Source of the DNA: Bubalus kerabau
Lineage: Eukaryota > Chordata > Mammalia > Artiodactyla > Bovidae
Assembly (NCBI RefSeq): GCF_029407905.1
Contig: NC_073632.1
Location: 57,894,964 to 57,958,963, forward strand
Direction: 5' to 3'
Length of the DNA stretch: 64,000 nucleotides
Made by a program: the position numbers and the translations under genes. The notes beneath the pieces were generated by a model that did not search any database, had not been told where the DNA came from, and was given only the letters and a program-made list of their open reading frames with translations. Shown piece by piece: positions 32,286-43,979 of the stretch. Position 1 is the stretch's first letter. Every line of letters starts with the position of its first letter.

Positions 32286-32485
32286 TGCTTCTCTGGTGGC
32301 TCAGTGGAAAAGAATCTGCCTGCAATGCAGAAGACTTAGGTTCAATCACTGGGACAGGAAGATCCCCTAAAGAATGAAATGGCAAACCACTCCAGTATTC
32401 TTGCCTGGGAAATCCCATGGAGAGAGGAGCATGGCAGGCTACAGTCCATGGATCACAAAGAATTGGACACAACGACTAAACAACA
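32286..32485 (+). mobile_element. Bov-tA SINE with 12-bp target duplication
   Basis: Forward copy, head 'cttctctggtggctcagtgg', body 'actccagtattcttgcctgg'. The duplication 'acagaatgtctg'/'acagaatatctg' (one mismatch) is at 32274-32285 and 32486-32497. Confidence 0.93.
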
Positions 32486-32497
32486 ACAGAATATCTG

Positions 32498-33914
32498 CTC
32501 ACATTCCGGTCCTCAAGGATGCTGCCTCTGGGTGTGCTGTGCTGGACTCAGTGCCCCTATTTTGGGAGTCCCCTGGTCTTCTTTGTGTTTCAGTGGAAGT
32601 GCCATAAAATCCTGGGTTTAAGAAGGAAAGGGTAGTTTCTTGGCTGGGTTCTCTCCAGACTGGGAAACTTCTGTGTAGCTCTAGTAAATGTCATGTCTGG
32701 TTAGAGCACCCCCAGGTATCATGGAGACCCTATTATAGTCTGTCATGCAACTGAGGCTTTTATACAACAATGTGAATCTTTGCAGGTTCTCTTCAAATAG
32801 AATTTAGCACTTCCCACCAAGACATACAACATATGTGGTGTTGGATAGTAGCACCAAAGAGTACAACTGTATATGAGGAAAAAGAAAAGAAAATTCAGAA
32901 GAATTTTGCCTGGTATCTCACTCAAAAAGCAGGATAACTGCAAACCTGATCTCTGGCAGTAGTGTCTGGAACTCTGTAAGTCCAAATGGCATTAGATTGA
33001 GAATGTACTTGGAACTGCCCACTAGAAAGGTACTGCATAAAAATCAGAGCTCATCTGAAAGTGACTTATTATAAGTCAGGCATTTTGTTATAAGAATGCC
33101 TGAGAAAATACAAATAACAATATCCTTCAAGTAACCTGTAGACAGTATCAGCACCTCAGCCAAAAGGAAAACTCCCAATAGCCAGGCATTTGGAGAGTTT
33201 CCAACATTCCCACAGTCAGCTCTGGGTTGTGCTCTCAATATCCAAAGGTAGAAATTTTCATGCCAATCCACCTCCTTGATGTGGCCCCCACCCTCCATTT
33301 ACAACAGAGCATTGTGGAAACCCTACTTATTACAAGGCACTGTTTTCATGATGACCACTTTGGAAATTATGTTTTTTTAAATACCAATAAAAAAGAAAAT
33401 CAGGTTTTTCAGAGGTGAGTGCATAACACCATGAACCATGCAGACCTTTGGTAGAAACTAATCTCAAACACCCTGGAAGATTAATCCATTTTTAATGAAG
33501 CTGAAAGCAAGGATGCTGATCCAGTTGTATGAGCTCCACATGTGCACATTAATCCTAAATACACTTTTGGCTTTGTTTGGGAAGCAATTTCCACTTTCAA
33601 ACTTTGGAAAATGTATCAGAACCAAAGGAGATATTTGCATTTATAGTACATGCTTTTCATATCAATTACTCTGGGGGGGAAAAAGCCAGTCCTGATGAGA
33701 TGACCAAAATAAAATTTACACAATATTACTTATACAGCTTGTTTTCAACATCCATGGAGCAAAAGAAAATAAAAGGCTGCCAAGAACAGAACATTTACTA
33801 TAGTCACATAAAGAAAATGTGATGTGGAAATAGGATATACTTTCAATGCATTTCCAGAACTTCATTACCAGTTAACAAAAGATTCCTATGGAATGAGTCA
33901 GCAATGTTGACTTG
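32498..33914. other. Unassigned sequence
   Basis: About 1.4 kb of mixed sequence. Small open frames on both strands have no domain. Nothing recognised. Confidence 0.3.
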
Positions 33915-34128
33915 TTGTTCAATCCATAAGTCGTGTCCAACTCTTTGCAACCCCATGGACTGTAGCCCACCAGGCTCCTCTGTCCAGGGTATTTTTCAGG
34001 CAAGAGTTCTGGAATGGGTTGCCATTTCCTCCTCCAAGTGATCTTCCTGACCCAGGGATCCAACCCATGTCTCCTGCATCACTTGCATTGCAGGCAAACT
34101 CTTTACCACTGAGCCATCAGGGAAGCCC
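33915..34128 (-). mobile_element. Bov-tA SINE
   Basis: Reversed copy, body 'ctggaatgggttgccatttcc', head ending 'gagccatcagggaagcccc'. The right end is shared with the target duplication of the next SINE. Confidence 0.92.
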
Positions 34129-34135
34129 CATCTAG

Positions 34136-34272
34136 CACCTGTGCTGTGCTGTGCTTAGTCGCTCAGTCGTGTCCAACTCTTTGAGACCCCATGGATGGCA
34201 GCCCGCCTGGCTCCTCTGTCCATGGGGATTCTCCAAGCGAGAATACTGGAGTGGGTTGCCATGCCCTCCTCC
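34136..34272 (-). mobile_element. Truncated Bov-tA inserted at the edge of another SINE
   Basis: Reversed BovA body from 'gtgctgtgcttagtcgctc' to 'atgccctcctccagg', lacking the tRNA-like head. It is bracketed by the 17-bp direct repeat 'agggaagccccatctag' at 34119-34135 and 34273-34289, which includes the last 10-12 bases of the preceding Bov-tA. So it inserted at the head end of that older SINE. Confidence 0.88.
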
Positions 34273-34289
34273 AGGGAAGCCCCATCTAG

Positions 34290-34614
34290 TGCTTGCTTCC
34301 CTATAAATACCTTCTCTCTCCCATCTTTAAAAATATAAAGTATACTTTTTGAAAGTATTAAATTTATACTTTAAAAATAAAATTACCAGTTCCCTGAGCC
34401 CCATATACTATCCTATTTTTTCCTTCCCTTCATAGCTAAGCTCTCTTAGTCACAGCCTCCACTCACTTTAATACTATTAACACTTTTTTCTTACACTTTT
34501 ATTGAGTAATGTGATTATAAAAGTAGTAAGTGCTAACTATGACAATTTAGTATATATCTTCCCAAAATTATTCGTTCTGTTTATACAAATATATAGAGGG
34601 CTTTTTAAAGGCAT
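34290..34614. other. AT-rich unassigned sequence
   Basis: About 325 bp with A/T-rich words. It may be part of the old L1 seen right of the next SINE, but this is not clear. Confidence 0.25.
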
Positions 34615-34881
34615 GCTGCTGCTGCTGCTAAGTCGCTTCAGTCGTTTCCAACTCTGTGCGGCCCCATAGACGGCAGTCTACCAAGCTCCTCCATCCCTGG
34701 GATTCTCCAGGCAAGAATACTGGAGTGGGTTGCCATTTCCTTCTCCAATGCATGAAAGTAAAAAGTGAAAGTGAAGTCGCTCAGTCGTGCCCGACTCTTA
34801 GTGACCCCATGGACTACAGCCTGCCAGGGTCCTGCGTCCATGGGATTTTCCAGGCAAGAGTACTGGAGTGGGTTGCCATTG
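34615..34881 (-). mobile_element. BOV-A2 SINE
   Basis: Reversed dimer: 'gctgctgctgctaagtcgc', two BovA units separated by 'aaaaagtgaaagtgaag', and the last unit stopping at 'gggttgccattg'. A few terminal bases ('ccttctcc') are missing at the 5' end. No clear target duplication. Confidence 0.93.
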
Positions 34882-34969
34882 CACACTATGCTTATTATAC
34901 TACAACTTTTCCTTTTTTATTTAATAAAATGTTGAAGCTATCTTCTGAGACCAAATATTCAGATTTACT

Positions 34970-35115
34970 CCTTTCTTTTTAATAGTTGCATAATGTTTCA
35001 TGGTATAGATGTACTATATTTTATTCAACCCTCTTGATAGACATTCAGATTGTTTCCAGATTTCCACTACTATAACCATACTGCAATAAACTCATTCATA
35101 CATATGCCTTCACAT
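34970..35115 (-). repeat. Old L1 3' fossil, reversed
   Basis: 'gcataatgtttcatggtatag', 'ttattcaaccctcttgatag', 'cattcagattgtttccag' and 'ataaactcattcatac' together are the antisense of the 'tccatcaac...atggaatattattcag' L1 segment. It is diverged. Confidence 0.6.
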
Positions 35116-35359
35116 AATCACACTTTTATTTATGTTGCATAAACTCCCTGTTCAGCCTTAAACTCGCTACAATTAATCTTTTGCCCATTATCCCAGCTCC
35201 AGTCACACTGCAACAGCAGATGTCACCCAAAACCCTACCACTACCTCCTTCCTGCCCTGGAGTTCTATAGGAAAAGCACACAAGTAGGAGCAATAGCCAA
35301 ATGGGAACCAGAATTTGATTATTTCGATAGTTAGATAAGCACTCAGTACCTATCTAAGT

Positions 35360-35390
35360 GCTTGCAGATTGGGTAAAACTCCTGAGCTTT
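35360..35390. repeat. Left arm of 31-bp perfect inverted repeat
   Basis: The segment from 'gcttgcagattgggtaaaac' to 'ctgagcttt' is the exact reverse complement of 35729-35759. The arms are now 338 bp apart, but about 265 bp of that is a later SINE plus its duplicated target. Before insertion the loop was about 70-75 bp. Confidence 0.95.
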
Positions 35391-35470
35391 ATCTAACCCA
35401 TTCAAGTCAAGTTAGTGAATTCAGCTAAAGCCAGGAGGCCTAAGGAGGCCATTGAGAACTGTGAAAGCTC

Positions 35471-35721
35471 GCTAAGGACTTCCCTGGTGGTCCAGTGGTT
35501 AAGAATCCATCTACCAAAGCAGGCAACAGGGGTTCAATCCCTGATCGGGGAAGATTCCACACGCGGCAGAGCAGCTAAGCCCATGTGTCATAACTAGTGA
35601 AACCCACGCGCCCCAGAGCCCACGTGCTGCAACTAGAGTAGCCCCTGCTCACAACGACTAGAGAAGGCCCACAAGCAGCAGCGAAGACCCAGCACAGTCA
35701 GAAATAATAACATAAATTTAA
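35471..35721 (+). mobile_element. CHR-2-type SINE with 14-bp target duplication
   Basis: Head 'gacttccctggtggtccag', B-box-like 'ggttcaatccctgatcgg', body with 'agcccacgtgctgcaactag', 'agcagcgaagacccagcac' and an A/T tail. The exact duplication 'aactgtgaaagctc' at 35457-35470 and 35722-35735 proves insertion. The right copy of the duplication overlaps the right arm of the inverted repeat. Confidence 0.95.
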
Positions 35722-35728
35722 AACTGTG

Positions 35729-35759
35729 AAAGCTCAGGAGTTTTACCCAATCTGCAAGC
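35729..35759. repeat. Right arm of 31-bp perfect inverted repeat
   Basis: Exact reverse complement of 35360-35390 ('aaagctcaggagttttaccc' onward). Pairing stops at both edges after 31 bases. No DNA-transposon family with these ends is known to me. Confidence 0.95.
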
Positions 35760-36438
35760 TAATATGTTAGCCTGCTGCAGTGTCATGGATGCTAGCAGAA
35801 CATGCAAGACTCTTATGTCAGAGACTAAAGATATATCATTTCACTGCAGAGCAAACAACCTGAGCTTCATGGTCATGTCAGTTACTTGTCCCTGGGTCCC
35901 ACAGGACACCACAAAGTCACCCAGAAAGATGCTGCTCACATAGGAGGTTGCATCACTGCTGAGAAAACTCAACTTAGGGGACCCATATCTTTTATAATGG
36001 ACTGCAAATAAATCTGCCTGAACCTTGCCCAAAGGAAGACTATCTTTATTGTACTGGAGAATAAAAACCTTCCCTTTCCTCCAGAGGAAGACACTATCTT
36101 TGTGTTCCAAGGCTTTTTCGCTATAGAAATAGCCTTTAAAATATATTCAGTGCCTCTTCTTTCAAGAGGTGTAGAGATGCAAGAGACCCATGTAGAACTG
36201 TCTCCAGTAGCAGCTCCCTCCCTCCCTCCAATTTTAAGAAGGTCAATTTGACGGTACAAAAGTTGACCTCAATGAAGAGTCAAGAAAAAAGAAAGAAACA
36301 AAGAGAGTGGAGGATAGCTCAATTTAGCACAGGGAAGCAGATCCTGACCAGACGTGCTTACCACACTAGGGAAAGCAGTAACAAGAAAGAGCCTGTCACA
36401 CATAGGCTCAGGAAACACAAATCTTCCTCATGCCCAAA
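35760..36438. other. Unassigned sequence
   Basis: No gene or repeat is named. Frames of 89-96 codons on the minus strand overlap each other and show no domain. Confidence 0.3.
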
Positions 36439-36439
36439 G

Positions 36440-36865
36440 TAGGTTAAATGGTGCCCTCCTCCAAATCTATCCATTCCCTAATTCCTAGAAACTGTGAATG
36501 TTGCTTTGGAAAAAAAAAAAAAAAAGGTCTTTTGAAATGTGATTAAGCTAACTTCTGGCCTCCAGAACTGTGAGAAATAAATTGCTGGTTTTTAACTCGT
36601 CATGCTCAGTTGTGTCTGACTCTTTGCAACCACAATGGACTGTAGCCCACCAGGCTCCTCTGTTCATGGAATTTTCCAGGCAAGAATACTGGGGCAGGTT
36701 GCCATTTCCTACTCCAGGGGACCTTCCAGACCCAAGGATCAAACCTGCATCTCCTGTGTCTCCTGCATTGGCACGCAGATTCTTTACCACTGTGGCACCT
36801 GGGAAGCCTCTGAGTTTTAAAGCCACCCAATTTAGGGTAATGTTATGGTAGCCACACAAAACAAT
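36440..36865 (+). repeat. MLT1-type LTR fossil split by a Bov-tA
   Basis: The left part has 'ggcctccagaactgtgagaaataaatt' theme text (in order 'tctggcctccagaactgtg', then 'agaaataaattgctgg'), which is the classic MLT1 3' region. The continuation 'ttttaaagccacccaattt' and 'gttatggtagcc' comes after the SINE. An A17 run is expanded near 36511-36527. This dates the SINE as younger than the MLT1. Confidence 0.65.
36601..36808 (-). mobile_element. Bov-tA SINE nested in MLT1
   Basis: Reversed copy: 'gctcagttgtgtctgactc', body 'caagaatactggggcagg', head ending 'cacctgggaagcct'. Flanking 'gtttttaa' and 'gttttaaa' are a possible target duplication. Confidence 0.92.
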
Positions 36866-36869
36866 AATT

Positions 36870-38865
36870 TCTGACCAACACTGTATCTGTTATTTCCTCC
36901 CTAGCTTGGGTTTCTAAAACCCAATAAAGTCCAGGAGGCCTTCCTACCATTTTTGAATATTCAGAGCCCAGACTAAGTCATACTCTTTCAACGGCTACAC
37001 TTTAAATACCTTTTGCCACATTTTCCCTATATGTCCCTTTTTCCTCTGTTGTTCTCAAGAGTCCTTCCTGAAACAGCTAGCTGAATTTTAAAATAAGCCG
37101 TTGGGAGATTTTTCTTGATTTATATAGCTCTATTATTGTTGGTTGGATCAGAATGCCTCTCTTCTTTCTTTCCCTGGGACCTTTGCTTTCTGACCTAGAA
37201 AATTTTTTTTTCCTAACATCTATCTACAGATTCCACCTTTGTTGACTTCTTACAGAAAATAATACAAGATGAATGGGTTTCACATCTGCCAAAGCAAATC
37301 CTGCCCACTTTCCCTTCCCCAGAAAGGGTAATTCTCATACCCAGGTTCACCATCCATCAGTCCCATCCCTAATCCATGCCTGAGCACATTGTATTGGAAT
37401 GCTATCTGACTCCCATTTAATACATCTCACGGTCTCTCTTTCTGAGAGTCCTATCACCATAAATCTCCCAAACAGGCTCCCTCCGGGCAAAGAGCCAAAT
37501 CTGCCTCTCTACATGTACTGACCACAACACCTTAGGACTCCCTTATTAATAACTGACGGATTCTCTGCTGAAATTCCCAGCTTTCCAATATCAAATTTTC
37601 TAAATCTTATATAACCTCTAGTGGCTGTCCTAGTCACCAAGGGTATGTTCCCCAGTTTTTCTTTTTGTTGACTCCTTGCCTTCAGCTTTCAAGAGCACTT
37701 TTCAATAGTTTTGTGTGTTCAGGTCAGAGAGAGAAGTCTTCCCAGTTCATTCTCCAAAATCTTGAATTTTCTTCCCTAGTTCTATCTTTAAGCATATTTT
37801 GATAGGCATACATTTTCTTCTCCCTTTCATCTGTGACTACCCTGGACTCAAAATTCAGTCCTTTTCATGAGAAAGTGTCTCTTTTTTCATTATTTCTCAA
37901 TCAACTCATTTTCTCTGTCATCTTCCACTTTTTCTTGAAGCAAGATCTAAAGCTCTAGTGTTTTGATAAGTGTGTCATTATTCTCATTGTCTCTGAACAA
38001 ACCTGACTCTTGTAGACAATGTTTCATAAATGGGCCTTTTAAATTTCCTCTTAACCCCTGGGTTTTGTAAAATTCTTTATAAGACTTTTGTCTATCATGG
38101 ACCCAAGAACATAACATCTTCGCTATATAATCCCCTTTCCTCTTTATCTGTTTATTAAAAGATACTCCCATCCCTCTGTGATTAAATCCACAGTCTGAGC
38201 TCCTAAAATCCTCAACCCAGGTAATATTACCATTCAGAGTCAACATGAGAACATGTGGGATGGGGGGATAAGGCAGCTCCAGAAGCTTTGGATAGATCAG
38301 AGCCCAAGTCCCTCATTGGCCTGGAATTTGGTTAAACTAAAATAAGGAAGGGCAACTTGGGAAAGCAGCCTAGTGTAGCTACCTACGCCTCACTATGGCC
38401 ACCTCTGCCTATGCCTAAAGGTGATGTTTGCTCAAACACAAAGAATCTAGTTTTTATACTTTAAGGGACTTATTTTTCCATCTTAACACAGGAAAAAAGA
38501 TAAGGAGAAAATAAACTTTGGTATCAACATTTATTCTATTCCCAAATGCCTTCTTAAAAAGAGGAAAAAAGAAAAGGCTTATATTGCTTACATGCTCTCT
38601 CTTCCCAATAATCTAAGTATCAGCAGCATCTAGGATGCCACGTGCCTCAGCTGTGCCAAGAATGCCAATCTCTTTAACTCTTTGATCCCTCAAATGCTCT
38701 TTCTTATGTATATGCCTATTTGACCCTACCCACATTGGACACTCAATATAATTTGGATAAATTGACAAACATTTGCCCATTTTACCTCTAAAACTCAATA
38801 GTAAGATTTTTATCTAATAAACAAGCAAAAATATATACGCAAATTGAAAAAAATGCTATGAAAGC
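36870..38865. other. Long unassigned interval
   Basis: About 2 kb of T/C-leaning sequence. A 99-codon minus-strand frame (37947-38246) has no recognised domain or start context. It could be an old, unrecognised retroelement or pseudogene, but I cannot support that. Confidence 0.3.
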
Positions 38866-38894
38866 CCTGACTAGAGAGTTGTGGTACAATAAAG

Positions 38895-39400
38895 GAAGAG
38901 ACCTACTACATATGACCCAGCAATTCCACCCCTGGGTATATATCCAACAGAAGAACAAAAACACTAATTTGAAAAGATGCGTGTACCCTCAATGTTCATA
39001 GTAGCATTGTTTACAACAGCCAAGATACTGAATAAATCCAGGTGTCCATCAACAGATGAATGGATAAAGATGTACCTATATACAATGGAATATTACTCAG
39101 CCAGAAAAAAAGGAGATTTTGCTATTTGCTGCAACACGTATGGACTTGGAGGGCATTATGCTATGTGAAATAAGTCAGAGAAAGACAAACACTGTATGAT
39201 ATAATTTATATGTGGAATTTTAAAAATACAATAAATTAGTGAATATAATGAAAAAAGAAGTACTTACAGATACAGAAAGCAAACTAGTGGTTACCACTAG
39301 AAAGGGTGTGGAGGGGCGGCATGGGTTTGGGGAGTGGGAGGTATAAATTACCAGGTGTAAGATAGCCTTGAGAATGTATTGTATCAAACGTCATATTCTG
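38895..39400 (+). repeat. L1 3' region fossil
   Basis: 'gacccagcaattccacccc', 'ccaggtgtccatcaacag', 'caatggaatattactcagcc', 'gaaataagtcagagaaagac', then a degraded 3' UTR. It is the end of ORF2 into the 3' UTR of an old cetartiodactyl L1, 5' truncated, no frame kept. Confidence 0.85.
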
Positions 39401-40580
39401 GGACAAATCAACTGTTCTTCAAAATAGTTTCAGAGCTATTTCTTGATAAGGAAGTTACTCATACTCACCAACAACTCCAGTGGACCCTGTTTTGCAGAGA
39501 TGGATTCATCCAGAATGAAGATTTCCCAGTGAAGTACACTCTCGTTATCTGATCGTTTGGTCTACAAAATATATGGGTCTTTTTCAGAGCACTTTAGAAC
39601 ACTAGTTCTTCATTATTACCTGAGAAAGAAGAAATTATAATGTTTAGTACCTGGACCTGTTCACAGCCAGCAATGTCTGAGGAAAAGAACATAAAGAACT
39701 ATCCATCCATTTCTTTAGAACTATCCTCCTACCAGATATTAACAGATTACTATCAAGCTGTACACATGAAAGTCTCTAAGATTGCTCCGTACAAAAAACA
39801 TCTTTAACAAATTACATTTTAAAACTGTGCTCTCAGTTTTTGTTTGAATAATACAAGAAGTGGTAATATGAAAGAAGCTTCTGAATTTTCTCTAACACCA
39901 TTAAAAAAGTTTTACATGTATATAGTTTAAAATATATATAAACACTGTAATATACATAAAAATTATGTGTGTGTTTATATATATATGCATATACATGAAA
40001 ATATTTATAAAAAGGGCAACATTTTGCTAAATGGACTGATTCCTAAATTGATAAGAATTTATATATTCAATTCTTCTACAAGTTTTGGTGAGGAACCATT
40101 TTATATGTACCCATATAAACAAACCATCATTGTAGCTAAAAATATAGAAATGGTCTTATTATACAAATAATACATCAGATCCACTAAAATAGGATCCAAC
40201 TTGTAAGCCACTTCTATTTTCTGTAAAAGAAATATAATACTGAAATAAACAATATCAAGAATAACAAGATGAAAAATAATTGAAAATTTGAAATAAGATT
40301 GTCAGATGGAAAAAAAGCTGCATGTTCAAATAATCTTGTGTCTGCTACTAAAACGAATGTATTATATGACAATTTGGAACATGTTTCTAACCAGATGAAG
40401 CTCTATTTATAGGTTGGCAAGTTCATGTGCGTGCATGTATTTTAATATTTTAGAATAATACTGTCCTTTCTGGGAACATGAGAGATAAAAATACTGAAAT
40501 TATTCCATGAAACAGATGCCTTCCCTTAGAACCTGCCTATGTTAGAAGCCACTAATTCATGAGCTGACACCTTCAATTTA
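39401..40580. other. Unassigned AT-rich sequence
   Basis: About 1.2 kb, strongly A/T-rich with 'tatatatat' runs near 39930-39990. No gene or repeat is supported. Confidence 0.3.
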
Positions 40581-40584
40581 CTTT

Positions 40585-40785
40585 GAAAGAGGATAACAAT
40601 AATATCTACTACTTATTAAGCATCTAACTTGTCCCAAGCACTTTACAAACTTTTTAATAATAGCTCTATTAGATGGGCAATATCACCCACATTTTACAGA
40701 TGAGGAGACAGAGGTTCAGAGAGGTAAATAGTCAGCATCTCTGATGGGAACTGAGATTGAAACCAATCTGTGTCAGTACATTCAT
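40585..40785 (+). repeat. MIR SINE, well preserved
   Basis: 'cttattaagcatctaacttg', 'ccaagcactttacaaac', 'cattttacagatgaggagac', 'agaggttcagagaggtaaat' reproduce the MIR core in order with few gaps. It is the best MIR in the window. Confidence 0.88.
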
Positions 40786-41235
40786 GAGATGACGTGGCTC
40801 CACCCCTGTCACCTGTAACACTGTCTCATGAAGTCACAGTGAATCTCCCGAGTTGCCTCAGAGGAAAGGACGACAAAATTTCTGTTGAGGCAATGCCCCA
40901 CCCTGACATCAATTCAAACAGCTTTCAAAAAATATTGAGCCCCATTGCTCTATACATCCCATTCTGACCTGAACATTCCCAAACCCCAAACCTGCAGTCA
41001 GAGGTTGCTATGGCTCCTCCACCAGCACCCACTTCATCCATTCATTCATTCCTTGAACAAATATCCATATGAATTCATGTGTGTGCTTAGCAGGAAAATT
41101 AAAAATAAGTAAAACATAAGGTTGAGATTTTTTTTTCTTGTTTCCTGAGCTAAGTTTGTATTGCTACAAACTTCCCTCCTAGATGTGCTTTTGCAGCATT
41201 TCATAGGTTTTGGATTATTGTGTTTTCCTTCAAAA
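40786..41235. other. Unassigned sequence
   Basis: About 450 bp. A short T-run at 41131-41137. Nothing recognised. Confidence 0.3.
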
Positions 41236-41237
41236 AG

Positions 41238-41999
41238 AACACAAGAAATGGTGAGGATGTGGAGAAAAGGGAACCCTAGTACACTGTTGGGAAACGGTAT
41301 GGAGGTTCCTCAAAAAATTAAACATAGAACTACCATATGATCCAGAAATTCTACTCCTGGACACATATTTGGACAATATGAAAACTAATTCAAAAAGATA
41401 TATGCATTCCAATGTTTATAGCAGTATTATTTACAATCTCTAAGATATGGAAACAAACTGTGCATCAACAGATGAATGGATAAAGATGTGAGATACACAC
41501 ACACATACACACATATACACACAGTGGAATACTACTCAACCATAAAAAGAAGGAAATTTTGCCATTTGCAACAACATGGATGGACTTGGAGGGTGTTATG
41601 CTTAAGTGAAATAACTGAGACAGAGAAAGACAAATACTGGATGATACACTTACATGTGGAATCTAAAAATACAACAAACTGGCAAATATTGAATATATTA
41701 ATTATAAAAAATAGAAACAGACTCACAGATACAGAGAACAAACTAGTGCTTACCAGCAGGGAGAGGGAAGAAGGGAGGGGCAATATAGGAGTAAGGCAAT
41801 GTAGGGTAGGAGATTAATGGATACAAATCATTATGCATAAAACAAACTATAAGGATATACTGTACAACATAGGGAATATAACCAATATTCTATAATAACT
41901 ATAATTGGAATATAACCTTTAAAAATTGTGAATCACTAGGTAGAACAACTGTAACATATAATATTGTACATTAACTATACTTTAATTTAAAAAAAAATA
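41238..41999 (+). repeat. L1 3' region fossil with internal CA/TA repeat
   Basis: From 'acaagaaatggtgaggatgtgg' (end of ORF2) through 'catagaactaccatatgatcc', 'ggaatactactcaaccat', 'gcttaccagcagggagag' to a 3' end with a short A-run. It is about 0.76 kb, 5' truncated. A (CA)n/(TA) patch at 41494-41523 lies at the usual 'atatacacac' position. Confidence 0.88.
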
Positions 42000-43770
42000 A
42001 CTAAGACATAGACAAGCCCTTCAAACATTTATATGCACTCAGACCAGGAATCTGAAATTCAAGTGCCTTTGAAGTCCATGTAGATAATAAAAATGATTGA
42101 AGCCAGCCAGATGTAAGTAGAAGGCAGTGCTGAAACATGAGGTGATGAGGCATCCCAGAAATTTAAATACTACAGGAAGCTGCTACCTCCCATCTGACTA
42201 GGAGCAAAGGGAGAAGGTGTCATTTAGAGCCCCCGAGCCTAGACCTGGGGGTGGGAGCTGGACCTGCAAGGGGGACACCAGCAGGGCCAGGAACTACAAA
42301 GGAGACACAACCAATGGTTTTCCTCGCCCAACTCCCTCAACTTCCTCCCATTGGCCAAGCCTACTCTGAAGCCAGTAAGTAAGGAAGTCTGAGTGGGCGG
42401 GCCTTGGGACACAGACCAGAGCTGGGGAAGGGCATGGTATGGCTCTGACAGCACACAGGCAAGTGACCCATGCAATCTAGATTCACTATAGCATTCCTGA
42501 TTCCCAGACCTCCAGGGGTCCCATCTTCTTCCGTGTAATCAATGTCCCTGCCTTGTTCTGCCTTTGTTTGCTGCAGATGTCAAATCGTAATGACTGCTTG
42601 CTCCATAAAGCCATTCTCAGCTTGACCCGCATCGCCCTGCAAAACACACGGCTCTGAAGCCCAGTTCCACTTTGCCATCGACTCCCAGGAGGCCCTCCTT
42701 CTCAGTGAGCCATGCCTGTGAGTTTTTCAATCAGGTTTTAAACTGTTGGACCTGGAGACTGTCACAGCTCCATGCTAGTTCTCAGCATGCTGCCAGCGGG
42801 CATTGTTCGAAGGCTAACATTTGGTAATATTCATAAGTAACTAAAATAAAAATTAATTCTTCCTCTCCCTCACCAGGGCATAGTAGGAAAAAAAAGTGGC
42901 ATAATATAACCATTTGCATTTAATGAATAATTTATTTACTTCTGAAACTAGATTAGAATCTGGACTGTGATAAATCTACTAATTACACACGAAAATAAGG
43001 CTCATTCGTTTCTTCAAAATTGGTCCAAACTGCTTAGCACAATTTTCATATGAACTTTGACCTTTAATATTACATTGAATAGCACTGATGGATCCTTCAA
43101 GCAAGAAATGTCACATTAATTATTTTACATTAATAAATGCAAAACCAAACCAGAGAAGGTAGACATTTACTTTTTTCAAGTCTATTGAATCATAAATCAA
43201 AAAGCTTATTAGCAAGTATTTTCAAATTTCACATGCGAAAATGATGTCATCCAATATCTTTTCATAAGAGAAAATGTGTCTTTTTCTCACCTTAAAGAAT
43301 ATTGAAATCAATTCCTTCTAATTGTCCCTCTCATGGGATGTTCAATTCCTAACAACAGCACTCCAAGCACAGACCACTTCTTCAAATTCCAGTTTTATAG
43401 CTTTCCAATTTTTAATTACTTTTGGGTTTATTGAAACAAAAACTCCTTCACAGGTGCACTGGAATTGTGCCTAGTAGAAAAAGAACATGGACAGGAATGA
43501 TCAGACTGCATCATCATCAAGAAAATTCTAGAAGGGCAGCTCACTGATGAGTGAGAAGCACTGAAATGGAGGCAGTCACCCACAGATTTAAGAAATTAGT
43601 ATTAACTGACTTCCTGCATTATCAGATCTTCGCTGATATTTTTGGAAGCTTACTTTTAGAAGGGAATTATTCAATGGTATTTAGATTCCTTAATAAAGTC
43701 ATGATTATGGTGTTTGGGACTCCAATGGTATAACTACAAATTAAATATAAGTTCCCTTGGTATCTGGTAT
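42000..43770. other. Unassigned interval with one old-repeat patch
   Basis: The patch at about 42225-42440 ('gggggtgggagctggacctgc', 'cctcccattggccaagcc', 'cagagctggggaagg') looks like an old mammalian repeat that I cannot name. The rest is A/T-rich. No exon is supported. Confidence 0.3.
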
Positions 43771-43772
43771 GG

Positions 43773-43977
43773 GGGATTCCCAGGTGGCGGTGGTAAAGAA
43801 CTCGCTTGCCAGTATAGGAGACGCAAGAGACACAAGCTTGATCCCTGCGTCCGGAAGATCCCCTGGATAAGGATATGGCAACCTGCTCCAGTATTCTTTC
43901 CTGGAAAATTCCATGGACAGAGGAGCCTGGTCCGTGGGGCTGCAAGAGTCGGACATGATTAAGCAGCAAGCATGGCA
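43773..43977 (+). mobile_element. Bov-tA SINE
   Basis: Forward copy: diverged head 'gggattcccaggtggcggtgg', body 'ctccagtattctttcctgg', end 'cggacatgattaagcagc'. A short deletion lies in the 'gggctacagtccatgggg' part. Older than most copies here. Confidence 0.9.
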
Positions 43978-43979
43978 TG

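Noticed and set aside
42480..42720. Possible exon-like segment with a 'ctgcag' acceptor and codon-like stretch
   Set aside because: The frame is short, no matching donor or neighbouring exon can be defended, and the region lies next to an old repeat patch.
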